A stretch of DNA of 64,000 nt from Polaribacter marinaquae (GTDB lineage Bacteria; Bacteroidota; Bacteroidia; Flavobacteriales; Flavobacteriaceae): contig NZ_CP150496.1 in the NCBI RefSeq assembly GCF_038019025.1, positions 3,101,536-3,165,535 of the forward strand, given 5' to 3'. The notes below the pieces were generated by a model. That model saw only the letters and a program-made list of their open reading frames with translations, did not search any database and was not told the DNA's origin. Position numbers and translations under genes: made by a program. Positions 1 through 8,285 of the stretch are shown here, one piece after another. Within the stretch, counting starts at the first letter, position 1; the number at the start of each line of letters is the position of its first letter.

Positions 1-315
1 TACAAAAACTTTTCCGTAAGGCCCAGTTCCGTTCCAATCATCACCATATTGATCATAAACTCTTATGGTATAATTTCCGTTAGGAAGGTTTACAACTGAT
101 GAGTTCTGATTTAAAAAACTTGTGTTTGTTCCATTCCCAAAATTATCATCAATTGATAAAACAACTTGATTGGATGAGTTAATAATTTCCATTTTATTTT
201 CGCCGGAATAACTTGGCCAGTTTACGTTTAAATAAACATTGTTTTGCGAAAAGAAACTTAATGATTGTGAAAAAATAATTAAGACAAGACAGTGCCTTAA
301 AAAATTAGGGGTAAT
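1..315 (-). CDS. Secreted beta-sandwich-type protein, 5' part only, defective or non-ATG start
   Basis: The reading frame is open from position 318 to the left edge of the window. It encodes a hydrophobic signal-peptide-like stretch ending SFFSQ, then a mature part with SIDDNFGNGT and YGDDWNGTGPYG. Such YGDxWNG segments are common in beta-sandwich modules of proteins exported by Bacteroidota, often through the T9SS; I infer a secreted product. There is no ATG, GTG or TTG between the in-frame stop at 319-321 and the signal peptide. An ATG at 325-327 is in frame but gives M-P-stop. Changing that TAA to AAA would give a typical signal peptide beginning MPKK. The options are a nonsense mutation at codon 3, an ATT start at 313-315 (coordinates used here), or a shorter protein from the internal ATG at 190-192, which would lose the signal peptide. 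The C-terminus is outside the window. Confidence 0.6.
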   Translation of the reverse strand, partial: MTPNFLRHCLVLIIFSQSLSFFSQNNVYLNVNWPSYSGENKMEIINSSNQVVLSIDDNFGNGTNTSFLNQNSSVVNLPNGNYTIRVYDQYGDDWNGTGPYGKVFV

Positions 316-326
316 TTTTTAAGGCA
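293..326. repeat. Perfect 15-bp inverted repeat with GGGG loop
   Basis: Arms 293-307 (TGCCTTAAAAAATTA) and 312-326 are exact reverse complements separated by GGGG (CCCC on the minus strand). The hairpin lies over the expected start of the leftmost minus-strand gene and contains its in-frame stop codon. The loop overlaps one of two copies of ATTAGGGGTAA (304-314 and 332-342). Confidence 0.9.
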
Positions 327-371
327 TTTATATTAGGGGTAAAAAAGGTTAATTTAGACTTATGTTAGAGC

Positions 372-404
372 AAAAAAAAGGCTGTTAACATAAATTTAAC
401 AGCC
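372..404 (-). terminator. Intrinsic terminator of the rsfS-to-YceI operon
   Basis: A perfect 9-bp stem (380-388 with 396-404, GGCTGTTAA/TTAACAGCC) with a 7-nt loop is followed on the minus strand by eight T residues (372-379). It sits 38 bp after the stop codon of the YceI lipoprotein gene. Confidence 0.85.
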
Positions 405-441
405 AAATATAATATATTTTTTGAATTATTGTTACAAATTT

Positions 442-1056
442 TTAGAATTTTGTAGTGATGTTTAGTGCAACTTCGCTCCAAGTCTTAGAAACTCCGTCAG
501 AACCAGTATGTAAAGCTTCACAAACTTTATTTAAAGAAGCTAAAGCATCTAAGGCATTCCAATTACTAACGTCCATTTTACCACTCATGGCAAAAGTATT
601 GTTTACAATTGTGTATTTAAAAGGTACTTTGTTAGATACACCGTTCATTTTAATTGTTGCACTACCAATAGAATCATTTTCAATATTTAATTTCCCAGAA
701 AGTAATTTTGTGTCAGACATTACTCCGAAGAAAAACTTCTGAATTTTGTAATCTCTACTAGAATCTTTTGTAAAAATACTACTAACAGGAATAGAGAATT
801 CTGTATTGTTAATTGCTTCTTTAATTGTTTCTCCAGTACCACCAGAAATTACATCTACTTGTCTAAATTGACCCCCTACAGGTGTTTTTTCTGTAAATTT
901 ATATGCTGTAAAATTAATTTCTTTTTCAGCTTTATTTACAGAAAACTTAGCGATGTCTTCTTTTTGTGTTGTTTTCGCTGTTGTTTTATCAGATTTACAA
1001 GAGATAAAACTGATGTTTGTTGCAACTAATAATAATAAAATAAATGCTTTTTTCAT
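442..1056 (-). CDS. YceI-like lipoprotein
   Basis: 204 aa. A lipoprotein signal ends at Cys20 (SFISC), so the protein is probably anchored in the envelope. From about residue 36 it shows the YceI-like pattern INFTAYKFTEKTPVGGQF near the start and SNWNALDALASLN with a C-terminal ALNITTKF strand. YceI proteins are lipocalin-like beta barrels that bind isoprenoid or other lipid ligands; the ligand here is unknown. The start codon overlaps the stop of the upstream ACBP gene by 4 bp (1053-1056), so the two are probably translationally coupled. It is the last gene of the phospholipid operon and is followed by an intrinsic terminator. Confidence 0.85.
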   Translation of the reverse strand: MKKAFILLLLVATNISFISCKSDKTTAKTTQKEDIAKFSVNKAEKEINFTAYKFTEKTPVGGQFRQVDVISGGTGETIKEAINNTEFSIPVSSIFTKDSSRDYKIQKFFFGVMSDTKLLSGKLNIENDSIGSATIKMNGVSNKVPFKYTIVNNTFAMSGKMDVSNWNALDALASLNKVCEALHTGSDGVSKTWSEVALNITTKF

Positions 1057-1325
1057 TTTGATTGTTTTTTATTTAATACTGCGTTTGCTAATTTTATATA
1101 TTCTTGTTTTGCTTCTTCAGAAGACATGTCTTTTAATTGCATCCAAGCATTTAATTTAAATGCATTTCTAACATTTAAATCGTTTTCAAAAGGTAAATTA
1201 CTTCCATAATTAGCTTGTTTGTAATACGCATAAAATTTAAGCATAATATCTGGTGTAACTGCCTCTTTAAGCTCAGATATTTTAATGAAAGCTTCTTTAA
1301 ACTCTTTGTCTAAATCACTATTCAT
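1053..1325 (-). CDS. Acyl-CoA-binding protein (ACBP)
   Basis: 90 aa, the usual length of a single-domain ACBP. It shows the four-helix pattern with KFYAYYKQANYG and NAFKLNAWMQLKDMSSEEAKQEYI, matching the family's YGLYKQAT and WNAWxxLxGxSxxxAxxxYI signatures. It binds long-chain acyl-CoA esters in the cytoplasm. Bacterial ACBPs are scattered, but in flavobacteria this small gene is commonly beside phosphatidylserine decarboxylase, as here, which suggests that it buffers acyl-CoA for membrane lipid synthesis. It is separated from psd by 5 bp. Confidence 0.9.
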   Translation of the reverse strand: MNSDLDKEFKEAFIKISELKEAVTPDIMLKFYAYYKQANYGSNLPFENDLNVRNAFKLNAWMQLKDMSSEEAKQEYIKLANAVLNKKQSK

Positions 1326-1330
1326 ATTAT

Positions 1331-1987
1331 TTATTTTCTTGCTACAATTTGTGTGCCTCCTTTTACTTTATCACCTAGTTTTACAGCCAATTCTGTACCT
1401 AATGGTAAATATAAATCTACTCTAGATCCGAACTTAATAAAACCAGCATCAGTACCTTGCACCACTTCTTCTCCTTCTTTTGCGTAGTTTACAATTCTTT
1501 TAGCTAAAGCACCTGCAATTTGTCTGTATAAAACTTCTCCTATTACATTGTTTTCGATAACAACCGTTGTTCTTTCATTTTCTGTAGAAGCTTTTGGATG
1601 CCATGCAACTAAATATTTACCTGGATGGTATTTGCTGTATTTAATTATACCGCTCATTGCATATCTAGTAACGTGTACATTTATAGGAGACATAAAGATA
1701 GATACTTGTAATCTTTTATCTTTAAAATATTCTGGTTCTTCTACCTCTTCTATCACAACAACTTTACCATCAACTGGCGCAATGATAGTTCTTTCATCTA
1801 AAGTGGTAACTCTTTTAGGGTTTCTAAAAAATTGAAGTACTGTAAAAAGCAATATTAGTATCGCTATTTGAATAACTTTTACAAGCCAAATAATTTCAAT
1901 GAATTTATCTGCCAATAAAATACCTGCAATAGATAAAATAAAAGCAATTACAATAATTTTATACCCTTCTTTATGAAAACGAATCAT
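1331..1987 (-). CDS. psd: Phosphatidylserine decarboxylase, short type
   Basis: 218 aa. It decarboxylates phosphatidylserine to phosphatidylethanolamine at the inner membrane. Two hydrophobic segments lie at about residues 11-28 and 33-50, followed by RNPKR, APVDGKV, SIFMSPINVHVTR and, near the C-terminus, IKFGSRVDLYLP. Gly187-Ser188 is the predicted self-cleavage site that makes the pyruvoyl group. The short length and FGSR site match the archaeal/Bacteroidota form rather than the longer E. coli enzyme. It lies 2 bp downstream of cdsA, so consecutive enzymes of phospholipid synthesis are co-transcribed. Confidence 0.93.
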   Translation of the reverse strand: MIRFHKEGYKIIVIAFILSIAGILLADKFIEIIWLVKVIQIAILILLFTVLQFFRNPKRVTTLDERTIIAPVDGKVVVIEEVEEPEYFKDKRLQVSIFMSPINVHVTRYAMSGIIKYSKYHPGKYLVAWHPKASTENERTTVVIENNVIGEVLYRQIAGALAKRIVNYAKEGEEVVQGTDAGFIKFGSRVDLYLPLGTELAVKLGDKVKGGTQIVARK

Positions 1988-1989
1988 AC

Positions 1990-2784
1990 TTAAATAATAA
2001 AGTTAATATACAAATATACAAACGGAGCCGCAAATAATAAACTATCTAGCCTATCTAAAATACCTCCATGACCTGGCATAATATTACCACTGTCTTTAAT
2101 TTTTGCTTGTCTTTTCAATTTAGATTCTACCAAATCACCAATTGTACCAATTACAGAAACAATTGTAGCTATGATAAACCAATTTAGTAAAGAAAAATCG
2201 TTGTTTAATCTACTAATAAAATATGCTGCCACTAAAGAAAATACAAAACCACCTATAAAACCCTCGATGGTTTTTTTAGGAGAAACAGAAACAAACAATT
2301 TTGTTTTACCAAAGTTTTTACCGACCAAGAAAGCGAAACTATCGTTTACCCAAATAAGGATTAAGATAGATATCATTATATAAGGTCTGTACTCTTCATT
2401 TACAAAAGGTAATAAAATTAAGAAACAAAAAGAAAAAATAAGATATCTTATTGTTAAGCCTAGTTTATCTCTTTCTGTTTTAAATTTAATTTCTTTCTTT
2501 TTAAATAACTGAAAAATTAAAAATAATGAAGATGCAATATTTATAGCCAAAATAATATTGATAGCGTAATTGTAAGGTCTTTTAATTATTAGAAATAGCG
2601 AAAAACCAAAAAGTAAATAAGCACCTATACTTTTTAATTGAATCATTTTTGAAAGTTCCCAAACGGCAACAAAACCAAAAAATGCAATTAAAGCCATATA
2701 AGATTCTTTAGAAAAAAGAATAGCAGATATAAAAATTAAAACATATATGATTCCAGAAAAACTCCTTCTTAAAAGGTTGCGCAT
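1990..2784 (-). CDS. cdsA: Phosphatidate cytidylyltransferase
   Basis: 264 aa polytopic membrane protein with about seven hydrophobic segments. It makes CDP-diacylglycerol from phosphatidate and CTP, the precursor of phosphatidylserine, phosphatidylglycerol and cardiolipin. The C-terminal CDP-transferase signature is clear at roughly residues 220-248: SKLKRQAKIKDSG, then PGHGGILDRLDS. It is followed by psd after 2 bp and preceded by the LUD gene after 1 bp, in one operon. Confidence 0.95.
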   Translation of the reverse strand: MRNLLRRSFSGIIYVLIFISAILFSKESYMALIAFFGFVAVWELSKMIQLKSIGAYLLFGFSLFLIIKRPYNYAINIILAINIASSLFLIFQLFKKKEIKFKTERDKLGLTIRYLIFSFCFLILLPFVNEEYRPYIMISILILIWVNDSFAFLVGKNFGKTKLFVSVSPKKTIEGFIGGFVFSLVAAYFISRLNNDFSLLNWFIIATIVSVIGTIGDLVESKLKRQAKIKDSGNIMPGHGGILDRLDSLLFAAPFVYLYINFII

Positions 2785-2785
2785 A

Positions 2786-3370
2786 TTATAAATCTTCTAA
2801 CAGCAGCAAATATAAGTTTTTTGTATTACTGTTGCCATAATTTAAAAAATTATCATCTTTTTTATTAATTTCATAATTTTTTACTGAAGATATATTTGTT
2901 GGCAAAGTATCTTTAGAGTTTGTTTTGATACCTGTTAAACCCTCGCCAGTGTTTCTAACTAGTTGACTAGTTGTGGCGTAAACAATAAAGTTTTCTGATA
3001 ATTCTGATAATTTGGTACTCTTTAATTGATTGGAAGAAAATAAAACTTCTCCTTTATCTGCAATTAAATGTTCGCATGAAGTAAGAAAAGGAACCGATTT
3101 TTTAAAATTACTGTGTATTGCAATTTTATCTTCGTCTATAAATCTGCGTAAATTGTCATTTATTAGTAAAATTTCTTTCCAATCGTTTTCAGAAAGTATT
3201 CTTTTTAGGTTCTCTAAAACCTCTTCTTTCTTTAAACAATATAGAAATTTACCACCTTTTTCTATGAAATTATGTACAAAAAGATCATCCAAAGACAAGT
3301 TTACTTCTTGTCTTTGGATTTCTTTATCTTCTTTAACCGGTATGTTAAATATCTTTTTTAAAAAATTCAT
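2786..3370 (-). CDS. LUD domain (LutC/YkgG-like) protein
   Basis: 194 aa. The C-terminal two thirds resemble the LUD fold of lactate-utilization proteins: LTSCEHLIADKGEVLFSSNQ, IVYATTSQLVRN, then a short hydrophobic tail LYLLLLEDL. There are no lutA or lutB genes nearby, so lactate oxidation is not supported. In flavobacteria a stand-alone LUD gene between ftsH and cdsA is common and of unknown role. It lies 21 bp after ftsH and 1 bp before cdsA. Confidence 0.75.
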   Translation of the reverse strand: MNFLKKIFNIPVKEDKEIQRQEVNLSLDDLFVHNFIEKGGKFLYCLKKEEVLENLKRILSENDWKEILLINDNLRRFIDEDKIAIHSNFKKSVPFLTSCEHLIADKGEVLFSSNQLKSTKLSELSENFIVYATTSQLVRNTGEGLTGIKTNSKDTLPTNISSVKNYEINKKDDNFLNYGNSNTKNLYLLLLEDL

Positions 3371-3391
3371 TCTTAATTGTCGAATATTAGA

Positions 3392-5377
3392 TTATTCCTC
3401 AGTGCTTTCTGCTGCTGGGGGAACATTCGCTTCTTCTTCAATCAATTTTTCTACTTTTACTTCTGCATCTAATGCTTCAAATGGTCTTTTACCAAATACT
3501 TTTTCTAAATCGTCTTTAAAGATAACTTCTTTCTCTAAAAGCAACTCAGCTAAAACTGTTAATTTTTCCTTATTATTATGTAATAACTCAATAGCTCTTT
3601 GGTATTGATTTTCGATTAATTTAGAAATTTCTTCGTCAATTCTTTTTGCAGTATCATCACTATAAGGCTTCACAAAAGAATCGTTTCCAGAAGAATCGTA
3701 ATAGGTAACATTACCAACTTCTTCATTTAAACCATAAACCGTTATCATTGCTCTTGCTTGCTTAGTAACTTTTTCTAAATCACTTAAAGCACCTGTAGAT
3801 ATTTTATTAAAGATGATTTTTTCTGCAGCTCTACCACCAAGTGTAGCACACATTTCATCTAACATTTGTTCTGTTTGCACAATTAACCTTTCAGCTGGTA
3901 AATACCATGCAGCTCCTAAAGATTGTCCTCTTGGTACAATAGTTACTTTTACTAAGGGTGCAGCATGTTCTAACATCCAACTTACTGTTGCATGACCAGC
4001 TTCGTGATAAGCAATTACTTTTTTCTCTTTTGGTGTAATTACCTTGTTTTTCTTTTCTAAACCACCAACAATTCTATCTACAGCATCTAAAAAGTCTTGA
4101 TGATGAATCGCAGTTTTACCATTTCTGGCAGCAATTAAAGCAGATTCGTTACACATATTAGCAATATCTGCACCCGAAAAACCAGGTGTTTGTTGTGCTA
4201 AAAACTCAACATTTACATCATCTGCTAATTTTAAAGGTTTAATATGAACCTCAAAAATTGCTTTACGCTCATTAATATTAGGTAAGTCTACATAGATTTG
4301 TCTGTCAAATCGACCAGCACGCATAAGTGCACTATCTAAAACATCTGCTCTGTTGGTTGCAGCAATAACAATTACGTTTGTATCTGTACCAAAACCATCC
4401 ATTTCTGTTAACAGTTGGTTTAATGTGTTTTCTCTTTCATCGTTACCACCTGTCATGCTATTTTTACCACGAGCTCTACCAATTGCGTCAATCTCATCAA
4501 TAAATATTATTGAAGGCGATTTTTGTGCAGCTTGTTTAAACAAATCTCTAACTCTAGAGGCACCAACACCAACAAACATCTCTACAAAGTCTGAACCAGA
4601 TAATGAAAAGAAAGGTACTCCAGCTTCACCTGCAACAGCTTTTGCTAATAAAGTTTTACCTGTTCCCGGAGGTCCTACTAATAAAGCACCTTTTGGTATT
4701 TTACCACCAAGTGAAGTATATTTCTCTGGGTTTTTTAAGAAATCTACAATTTCTTGCACTTCTTCTTTAGCGCCTTCTAAACCTGCTACATTTTCAAAAG
4801 TTGTTTTTACTTTCGTGTCTTTATCAAATAACTTAGCTTTCGATTTACCAATGTTAAAAATTTGGCCACCACCACCAGAACCAGCACCACCGCCAGACAT
4901 TCTACGCATAAAGAATAACCAAATAGCAATTAAGATAATAAAAGGTAAAAAACCAATTAAGGTATCTAACATGCTTGTTCTACTTTCGTTTTTTAAATCG
5001 AAAGTTAAATCGTTTTCTTTTTTAGCTTCTTGTAAGCTGTTTTCAAAATTTTGTAAATCACCAAAATTATATTCGTACAAAGAAGATCCTTTTCTGTAAA
5101 ATGTAGAATTTATTAATTTTTGATATTTCTCTTTCTTAATAGCTTCTTCTTTTATAAAAACCTGAGCGACGTTGTTATTAACTACAATTATTTTAGAAAT
5201 ATCGTTATCTCTTAAAACTTCATTAAACTCGTTTTTCGAGATGCTTTTAGTAGCTAAGTCACCACTGCTAAAAAACTGAAATCCAATTAGTAATACTAAA
5301 ATTGCACCATAAATCCAATAAGCGTTAAACTTAAATTTTGGTGTATTTGTGTTGTTGTCTTTTTTATTTTCGTTCAT
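3392..5377 (-). CDS. ftsH: ATP-dependent zinc metalloprotease FtsH
   Basis: 661 aa membrane-anchored AAA+ protease that degrades misfolded membrane proteins and short-lived regulators. Transmembrane segments lie at about residues 19-37 and 138-157, and a Gly-rich linker follows. Walker A is GPPGTGKT (235-242), Walker B IIFIDEID (290-297), the second region of homology ends ALMRAGRFDRQ, and the zinc site HEAGH is at 458-462. The acidic C-terminal tail is typical. It lies 20 bp downstream of rsfS. Confidence 0.97.
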   Translation of the reverse strand: MNENKKDNNTNTPKFKFNAYWIYGAILVLLIGFQFFSSGDLATKSISKNEFNEVLRDNDISKIIVVNNNVAQVFIKEEAIKKEKYQKLINSTFYRKGSSLYEYNFGDLQNFENSLQEAKKENDLTFDLKNESRTSMLDTLIGFLPFIILIAIWLFFMRRMSGGGAGSGGGGQIFNIGKSKAKLFDKDTKVKTTFENVAGLEGAKEEVQEIVDFLKNPEKYTSLGGKIPKGALLVGPPGTGKTLLAKAVAGEAGVPFFSLSGSDFVEMFVGVGASRVRDLFKQAAQKSPSIIFIDEIDAIGRARGKNSMTGGNDERENTLNQLLTEMDGFGTDTNVIVIAATNRADVLDSALMRAGRFDRQIYVDLPNINERKAIFEVHIKPLKLADDVNVEFLAQQTPGFSGADIANMCNESALIAARNGKTAIHHQDFLDAVDRIVGGLEKKNKVITPKEKKVIAYHEAGHATVSWMLEHAAPLVKVTIVPRGQSLGAAWYLPAERLIVQTEQMLDEMCATLGGRAAEKIIFNKISTGALSDLEKVTKQARAMITVYGLNEEVGNVTYYDSSGNDSFVKPYSDDTAKRIDEEISKLIENQYQRAIELLHNNKEKLTVLAELLLEKEVIFKDDLEKVFGKRPFEALDAEVKVEKLIEEEANVPPAAESTEE

Positions 5378-5397
5378 TTTTTATAAAATCTAAAAAT

Positions 5398-5766
5398 TTA
5401 AGCTGGTTTTATTTCTGTAATTTTTGCATCTCCCCAAAGACCTTCAATGTCATAAAAATCTCTTGTTTGTTTTTGAAAGATATGTACTGCAACGTTTACG
5501 TAGTCCATTAGAATCCATTCAGCAATATTTTCACCTTCTATGTGCCAAGGCTTATCTTTTAGCTGTTTGCTTACCATTTTTTGAACCGAACCAGAAATTG
5601 CTTTTACTTGTGTGTTGGAGTTACCAGAGCAAATTATAAAATAATCGCAAACGGTATTTTCAATTTCGCGTAAGTCAAGTAATTGAATATCTTCTCCTTT
5701 AACTTCCTCAATTCCCTGAATTATAACAGATATTAAATCATCTGTACTTACTTGTTTATTTGTCAT
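5398..5766 (-). CDS. rsfS: Ribosomal silencing factor RsfS
   Basis: 122 aa. It shows the RsfS/Iojap pattern CDYFIICSGNSNTQVKAIS and WILMDYVNVAVHIFQ...YDIEGLWGDA. RsfS binds uL14 on the 50S subunit and blocks subunit joining when nutrients are short. It is the first gene of the operon that continues into ftsH, the order usual in Bacteroidota. A TAnnTTTG-type -7 element lies 23 bp upstream of the ATG. Confidence 0.95.
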   Translation of the reverse strand: MTNKQVSTDDLISVIIQGIEEVKGEDIQLLDLREIENTVCDYFIICSGNSNTQVKAISGSVQKMVSKQLKDKPWHIEGENIAEWILMDYVNVAVHIFQKQTRDFYDIEGLWGDAKITEIKPA

Positions 5767-5788
5767 TAATTTTTTTCTAATTTAAACG

Positions 5789-5796
5789 CAAAGTTA
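5789..5796 (-). promoter_or_regulatory. -7 promoter element for rsfS-ftsH operon
   Basis: Minus-strand TAACTTTG matches the Bacteroidota -7 consensus TAnnTTTG and predicts a start of transcription near 5782, 16 nt before the rsfS ATG. I see no clear -33 TTG at the usual spacing. Confidence 0.55.
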
Positions 5797-5853
5797 TTAT
5801 TTTTTTGCGACTATTTTATGTAATATTGAACTTGTTTACACTTTATTTAACAC

Positions 5854-6585
5854 TTGAAAATAATCAAACTTAGTGCCATCGATTCTACCAATTCTTTTTT
5901 AAAAGAAATGGCATCTAATTCTGTTCTAGAAAATTACACAATTGTTGTTACAGATAGCCAAGTAAATGGTCGTGGGCAACAAGGCAGTGTTTGGGTTTCA
6001 GAACCTTATAAGAACTTGATATTTAGTGTTTTTGTTCGTTTTTCTGATTTGGATATTTCGAAAAGAAGATACTTGAATTTTGCAGTTTCTTTGTCCATTT
6101 ATCAAGTTTTAACAGCTTTAGAAATTCCGAAAGTTACCATTAAATGGCCTAACGACATTTTGGCAGTAAACAAGAAAATTTGCGGAGTTTTAGTTGAAAA
6201 TAGTTTAAAAGGGGCAAAAATAGCATCTTCTGTAATCGGAATAGGACTCAATGTAAATCAAACTGTTTTTCCTAAGCACTTAGAAAAAGCGAGTTCTTTA
6301 AAACTGATAAGACCCAAACCTTATAATTTAGAAGAAATTTTAGATTTACTTATTTTAAAGTTGAAAGAGAAGATAGCAGTTTTAGAATCTGATCATTTTG
6401 AGACTTTAGAAAAAGACTATTTACATGTGTTGCATAAAAAAAACATTCCTACTATGTTTAAAGATAGTAAAAATGCTTTATTTATGGGTGTAATTCGAGG
6501 TATTTCTATAGATGGTAAGCTTCAAGTAGAAGTAGAAGATGAAACCATTTTAGAATTTGGCATTAAAGAAATTTCTTTACTTTAA
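5854..6585 (+). CDS. birA: Biotin--[acetyl-CoA-carboxylase] ligase
   Basis: 243 aa. It activates biotin with ATP and transfers it to the carrier protein of acetyl-CoA carboxylase. STNSFLKEM near the N-terminus, GRGQQGSVWVS (39-49) and TIKWPNDI...KICGVLVE are the biotin protein ligase signature. There is no N-terminal winged helix, so it is a class I, non-repressor ligase. The start is TTG: the family's conserved IDSTNS lies before the first in-frame ATG. It is divergent from rsfS, and its 3' end overlaps the convergent SRPBCC gene by 4 bp. Confidence 0.93.
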   Translation: MKIIKLSAIDSTNSFLKEMASNSVLENYTIVVTDSQVNGRGQQGSVWVSEPYKNLIFSVFVRFSDLDISKRRYLNFAVSLSIYQVLTALEIPKVTIKWPNDILAVNKKICGVLVENSLKGAKIASSVIGIGLNVNQTVFPKHLEKASSLKLIRPKPYNLEEILDLLILKLKEKIAVLESDHFETLEKDYLHVLHKKNIPTMFKDSKNALFMGVIRGISIDGKLQVEVEDETILEFGIKEISLL

Positions 6586-6971
6586 AGTTTCGAAATATTT
6601 TCTGTCAAAGTATCTACAAATTTAGATAATGGTTTTTTTACCATCATAGCCATCATTGGGTTAAAATCTCCATTAAAATTTAAAGAAACCTCACTTTTAG
6701 TATCTTCAATTTTAACAATATCCGCAGCCAATGCAAAAGATAATTTACTGCTAGCAGCACCAAGGGTAATGTTAGAAAATTCAGTTTTTTCTTTTAATAC
6801 CAATCTTATTTCTGGCATTCCTGGTAAGCTAAATAAAAAAGAATCGCCATCAACTTCAAACTTTTGTGTGTTTTCTGGCATTATTTTTTCAAAATTATTT
6901 AATTCGCTAAAAAAGTTAAATAATTCTTCTTGCGATTTATCAATCACAACTTTGTTTCCTGTAATATTCAT
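6582..6971 (-). CDS. SRPBCC (START-like) family protein
   Basis: 129 aa from the ATG at 6969-6971. A longer frame reaches an ATG at 7001 inside pyrE, but the family begins at about MNITGNKVVIDKSQEELFNFF. It is a small START/Bet v1-like beta-grip fold with an N-terminal strand-helix and a C-terminal long helix KPLSKFVDTLTENISKL. Such proteins hold hydrophobic ligands; no ligand can be named here. It lies 17 bp behind pyrE and is probably co-transcribed with it. Confidence 0.8.
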   Translation of the reverse strand: MNITGNKVVIDKSQEELFNFFSELNNFEKIMPENTQKFEVDGDSFLFSLPGMPEIRLVLKEKTEFSNITLGAASSKLSFALAADIVKIEDTKSEVSLNFNGDFNPMMAMMVKKPLSKFVDTLTENISKL

Positions 6972-6988
6972 GTTTTTAATCTTTTTTT

Positions 6989-7630
6989 TTATTGATTCCA
7001 AGTACTAGGCTCTCTTCTCCATTCGTGCAAGGTAATCAATTCTTTTTCAGAAATATAATTACTTTCTAGTGCTTGTTCTAACAAGTTGTCGTAGTTGCTT
7101 AATGTAGTAAGTGCAACGTTCTTTTCTTTAAAATTGTCTGTTGCAACCTCAAAGCCATAAGAAAAAATAGCGACCATACCTTTAACAACAGCGCCCGCTT
7201 CTTTTAAAGCATCTACTGCATTTAAGCTACTTTTACCAGTACTTATTAAATCTTCTATAACCACTACATTTTGTCCGCTTTCTAAATGCCCTTCAATTTG
7301 GTTTTTTCTACCATGTTTTTTAGGTTCTGGTCTTACATAAATAAAAGGTACACCTAATTCTTGCGCTACTAAAATACCAATTGCTATTGCACCCGTTGCA
7401 ACACCAGCAATTACATCTGGTTTACCGTATTCTTTCTCTACAATTTTTGCAATTTCTTCTTTTAAGAAAATACGAACCGGAGGATATGAAAGCGTTACTC
7501 TGTTATCGCAATAAATTGGCGATTTCCAACCCGATGCCCAATTAAAAGGATCGCTTGGGTTTAGCTTAATTGCTTTTACTTGTAGTAAAAGTTCAGCTGT
7601 TTTTTTTGCCGTATCTTTGTTTAAAATCAT
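6989..7630 (-). CDS. pyrE: Orotate phosphoribosyltransferase
   Basis: 213 aa. It joins orotate to PRPP to make OMP in de novo pyrimidine synthesis. SGWKSPIYCDNR near the N-terminus and the PRPP-binding loop VVVIEDLISTGKSSLNA match the family. The flexible-loop lysines lie in RPEPKKHGRKNQIEG. It is divergent from the Nudix gene, with start codons only 7 bp apart, so the two promoters must overlap the opposing coding regions. Confidence 0.96.
   Translation of the reverse strand: MILNKDTAKKTAELLLQVKAIKLNPSDPFNWASGWKSPIYCDNRVTLSYPPVRIFLKEEIAKIVEKEYGKPDVIAGVATGAIAIGILVAQELGVPFIYVRPEPKKHGRKNQIEGHLESGQNVVVIEDLISTGKSSLNAVDALKEAGAVVKGMVAIFSYGFEVATDNFKEKNVALTTLSNYDNLLEQALESNYISEKELITLHEWRREPSTWNQ
7612..7619 (+). 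promoter_or_regulatory. -7 promoter element for the Nudix gene
   Basis: TATCTTTG fits TAnnTTTG exactly. It lies inside the pyrE 5' end and predicts transcription from about 7626, which favours the ATG at 7638 as the Nudix start over the one at 7617. Confidence 0.65.
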
Positions 7631-7637
7631 ACCGCAA

Positions 7638-8234
7638 ATGTATAAAGTTTTTGTAAATGATAAGCCAATAATTGTAACATCTTCTCAAAAAAAAGAGAAT
7701 GATTTTCCTTTGTATATTTTAAAAAATTCTGTAACAGAAGAAATTATACACAAACTTAAAAGTAACAGTGTTAAGGGGATAACGCTTTATACGCCCAATT
7801 TAGAGGAAGGTTGGCGCGCTTTTTTAAAAACTTTTAATATCGTTTCTGCAGCCGGTGGTTTGGTTTTAAATACCCACAAAGAAATATTGTGTATTTACAG
7901 GTTTGATAAATGGGATTTACCTAAAGGAAGAATCGAAAAAGGCGAGTCTGTAGAAGAAGCTGCTGTAAGAGAGGTAGAAGAAGAATGTGGTATAGATGGC
8001 TTGCAATTGGAACAACCATTACTTACTACCTACCATGTTTATTTTCAAAACGGAATGAAACTAAAAGAAACCTTTTGGTATTTGATGACGACGACGTATG
8101 CGGGCGCTTTAACACCACAATTAGAAGAGGGTATTACAAAGGTTGTTTTTAAGAAACAAAAAGAGGCAGCAATAGCGTTAACAAATTCGTATAAAAACAT
8201 CGCTTTAGTTTATGATACTTACCTAAATATGTAA
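7638..8234 (+). CDS. Nudix hydrolase
   Basis: 198 aa from ATG 7638 (MYKVFVNDKPI); an upstream in-frame ATG at 7617 lies on the -7 element and is unlikely. The Nudix box is complete, GRIEKGESVEEAAVREVEEECGI, preceded by LCIYRFDKWDLPK. About 65 N-terminal residues precede the Nudix fold. It hydrolyses a nucleoside-diphosphate-linked substrate that cannot be predicted from the sequence. It is divergent from pyrE, an arrangement common in flavobacteria. Confidence 0.88.
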   Translation: MYKVFVNDKPIIVTSSQKKENDFPLYILKNSVTEEIIHKLKSNSVKGITLYTPNLEEGWRAFLKTFNIVSAAGGLVLNTHKEILCIYRFDKWDLPKGRIEKGESVEEAAVREVEEECGIDGLQLEQPLLTTYHVYFQNGMKLKETFWYLMTTTYAGALTPQLEEGITKVVFKKQKEAAIALTNSYKNIALVYDTYLNM

Positions 8235-8252
8235 TATTCTCAAAAAACATTC

Positions 8253-8260
8253 TATCTTTG
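8253..8260 (+). promoter_or_regulatory. -7 promoter element for the SulP gene
   Basis: TATCTTTG, an exact TAnnTTTG match 25 bp before the ATG at 8286. No convincing -33 TTG is visible. Confidence 0.6.
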
Positions 8261-8285
8261 CCGACTTCTAAAAAGCTACAATAAA

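Noticed and set aside
4353..5099. Long plus-strand frame of 248 codons within ftsH
   Set aside because: It is antisense to conserved FtsH motifs and has a biased, Pro/Ser-rich composition typical of a shadow frame.
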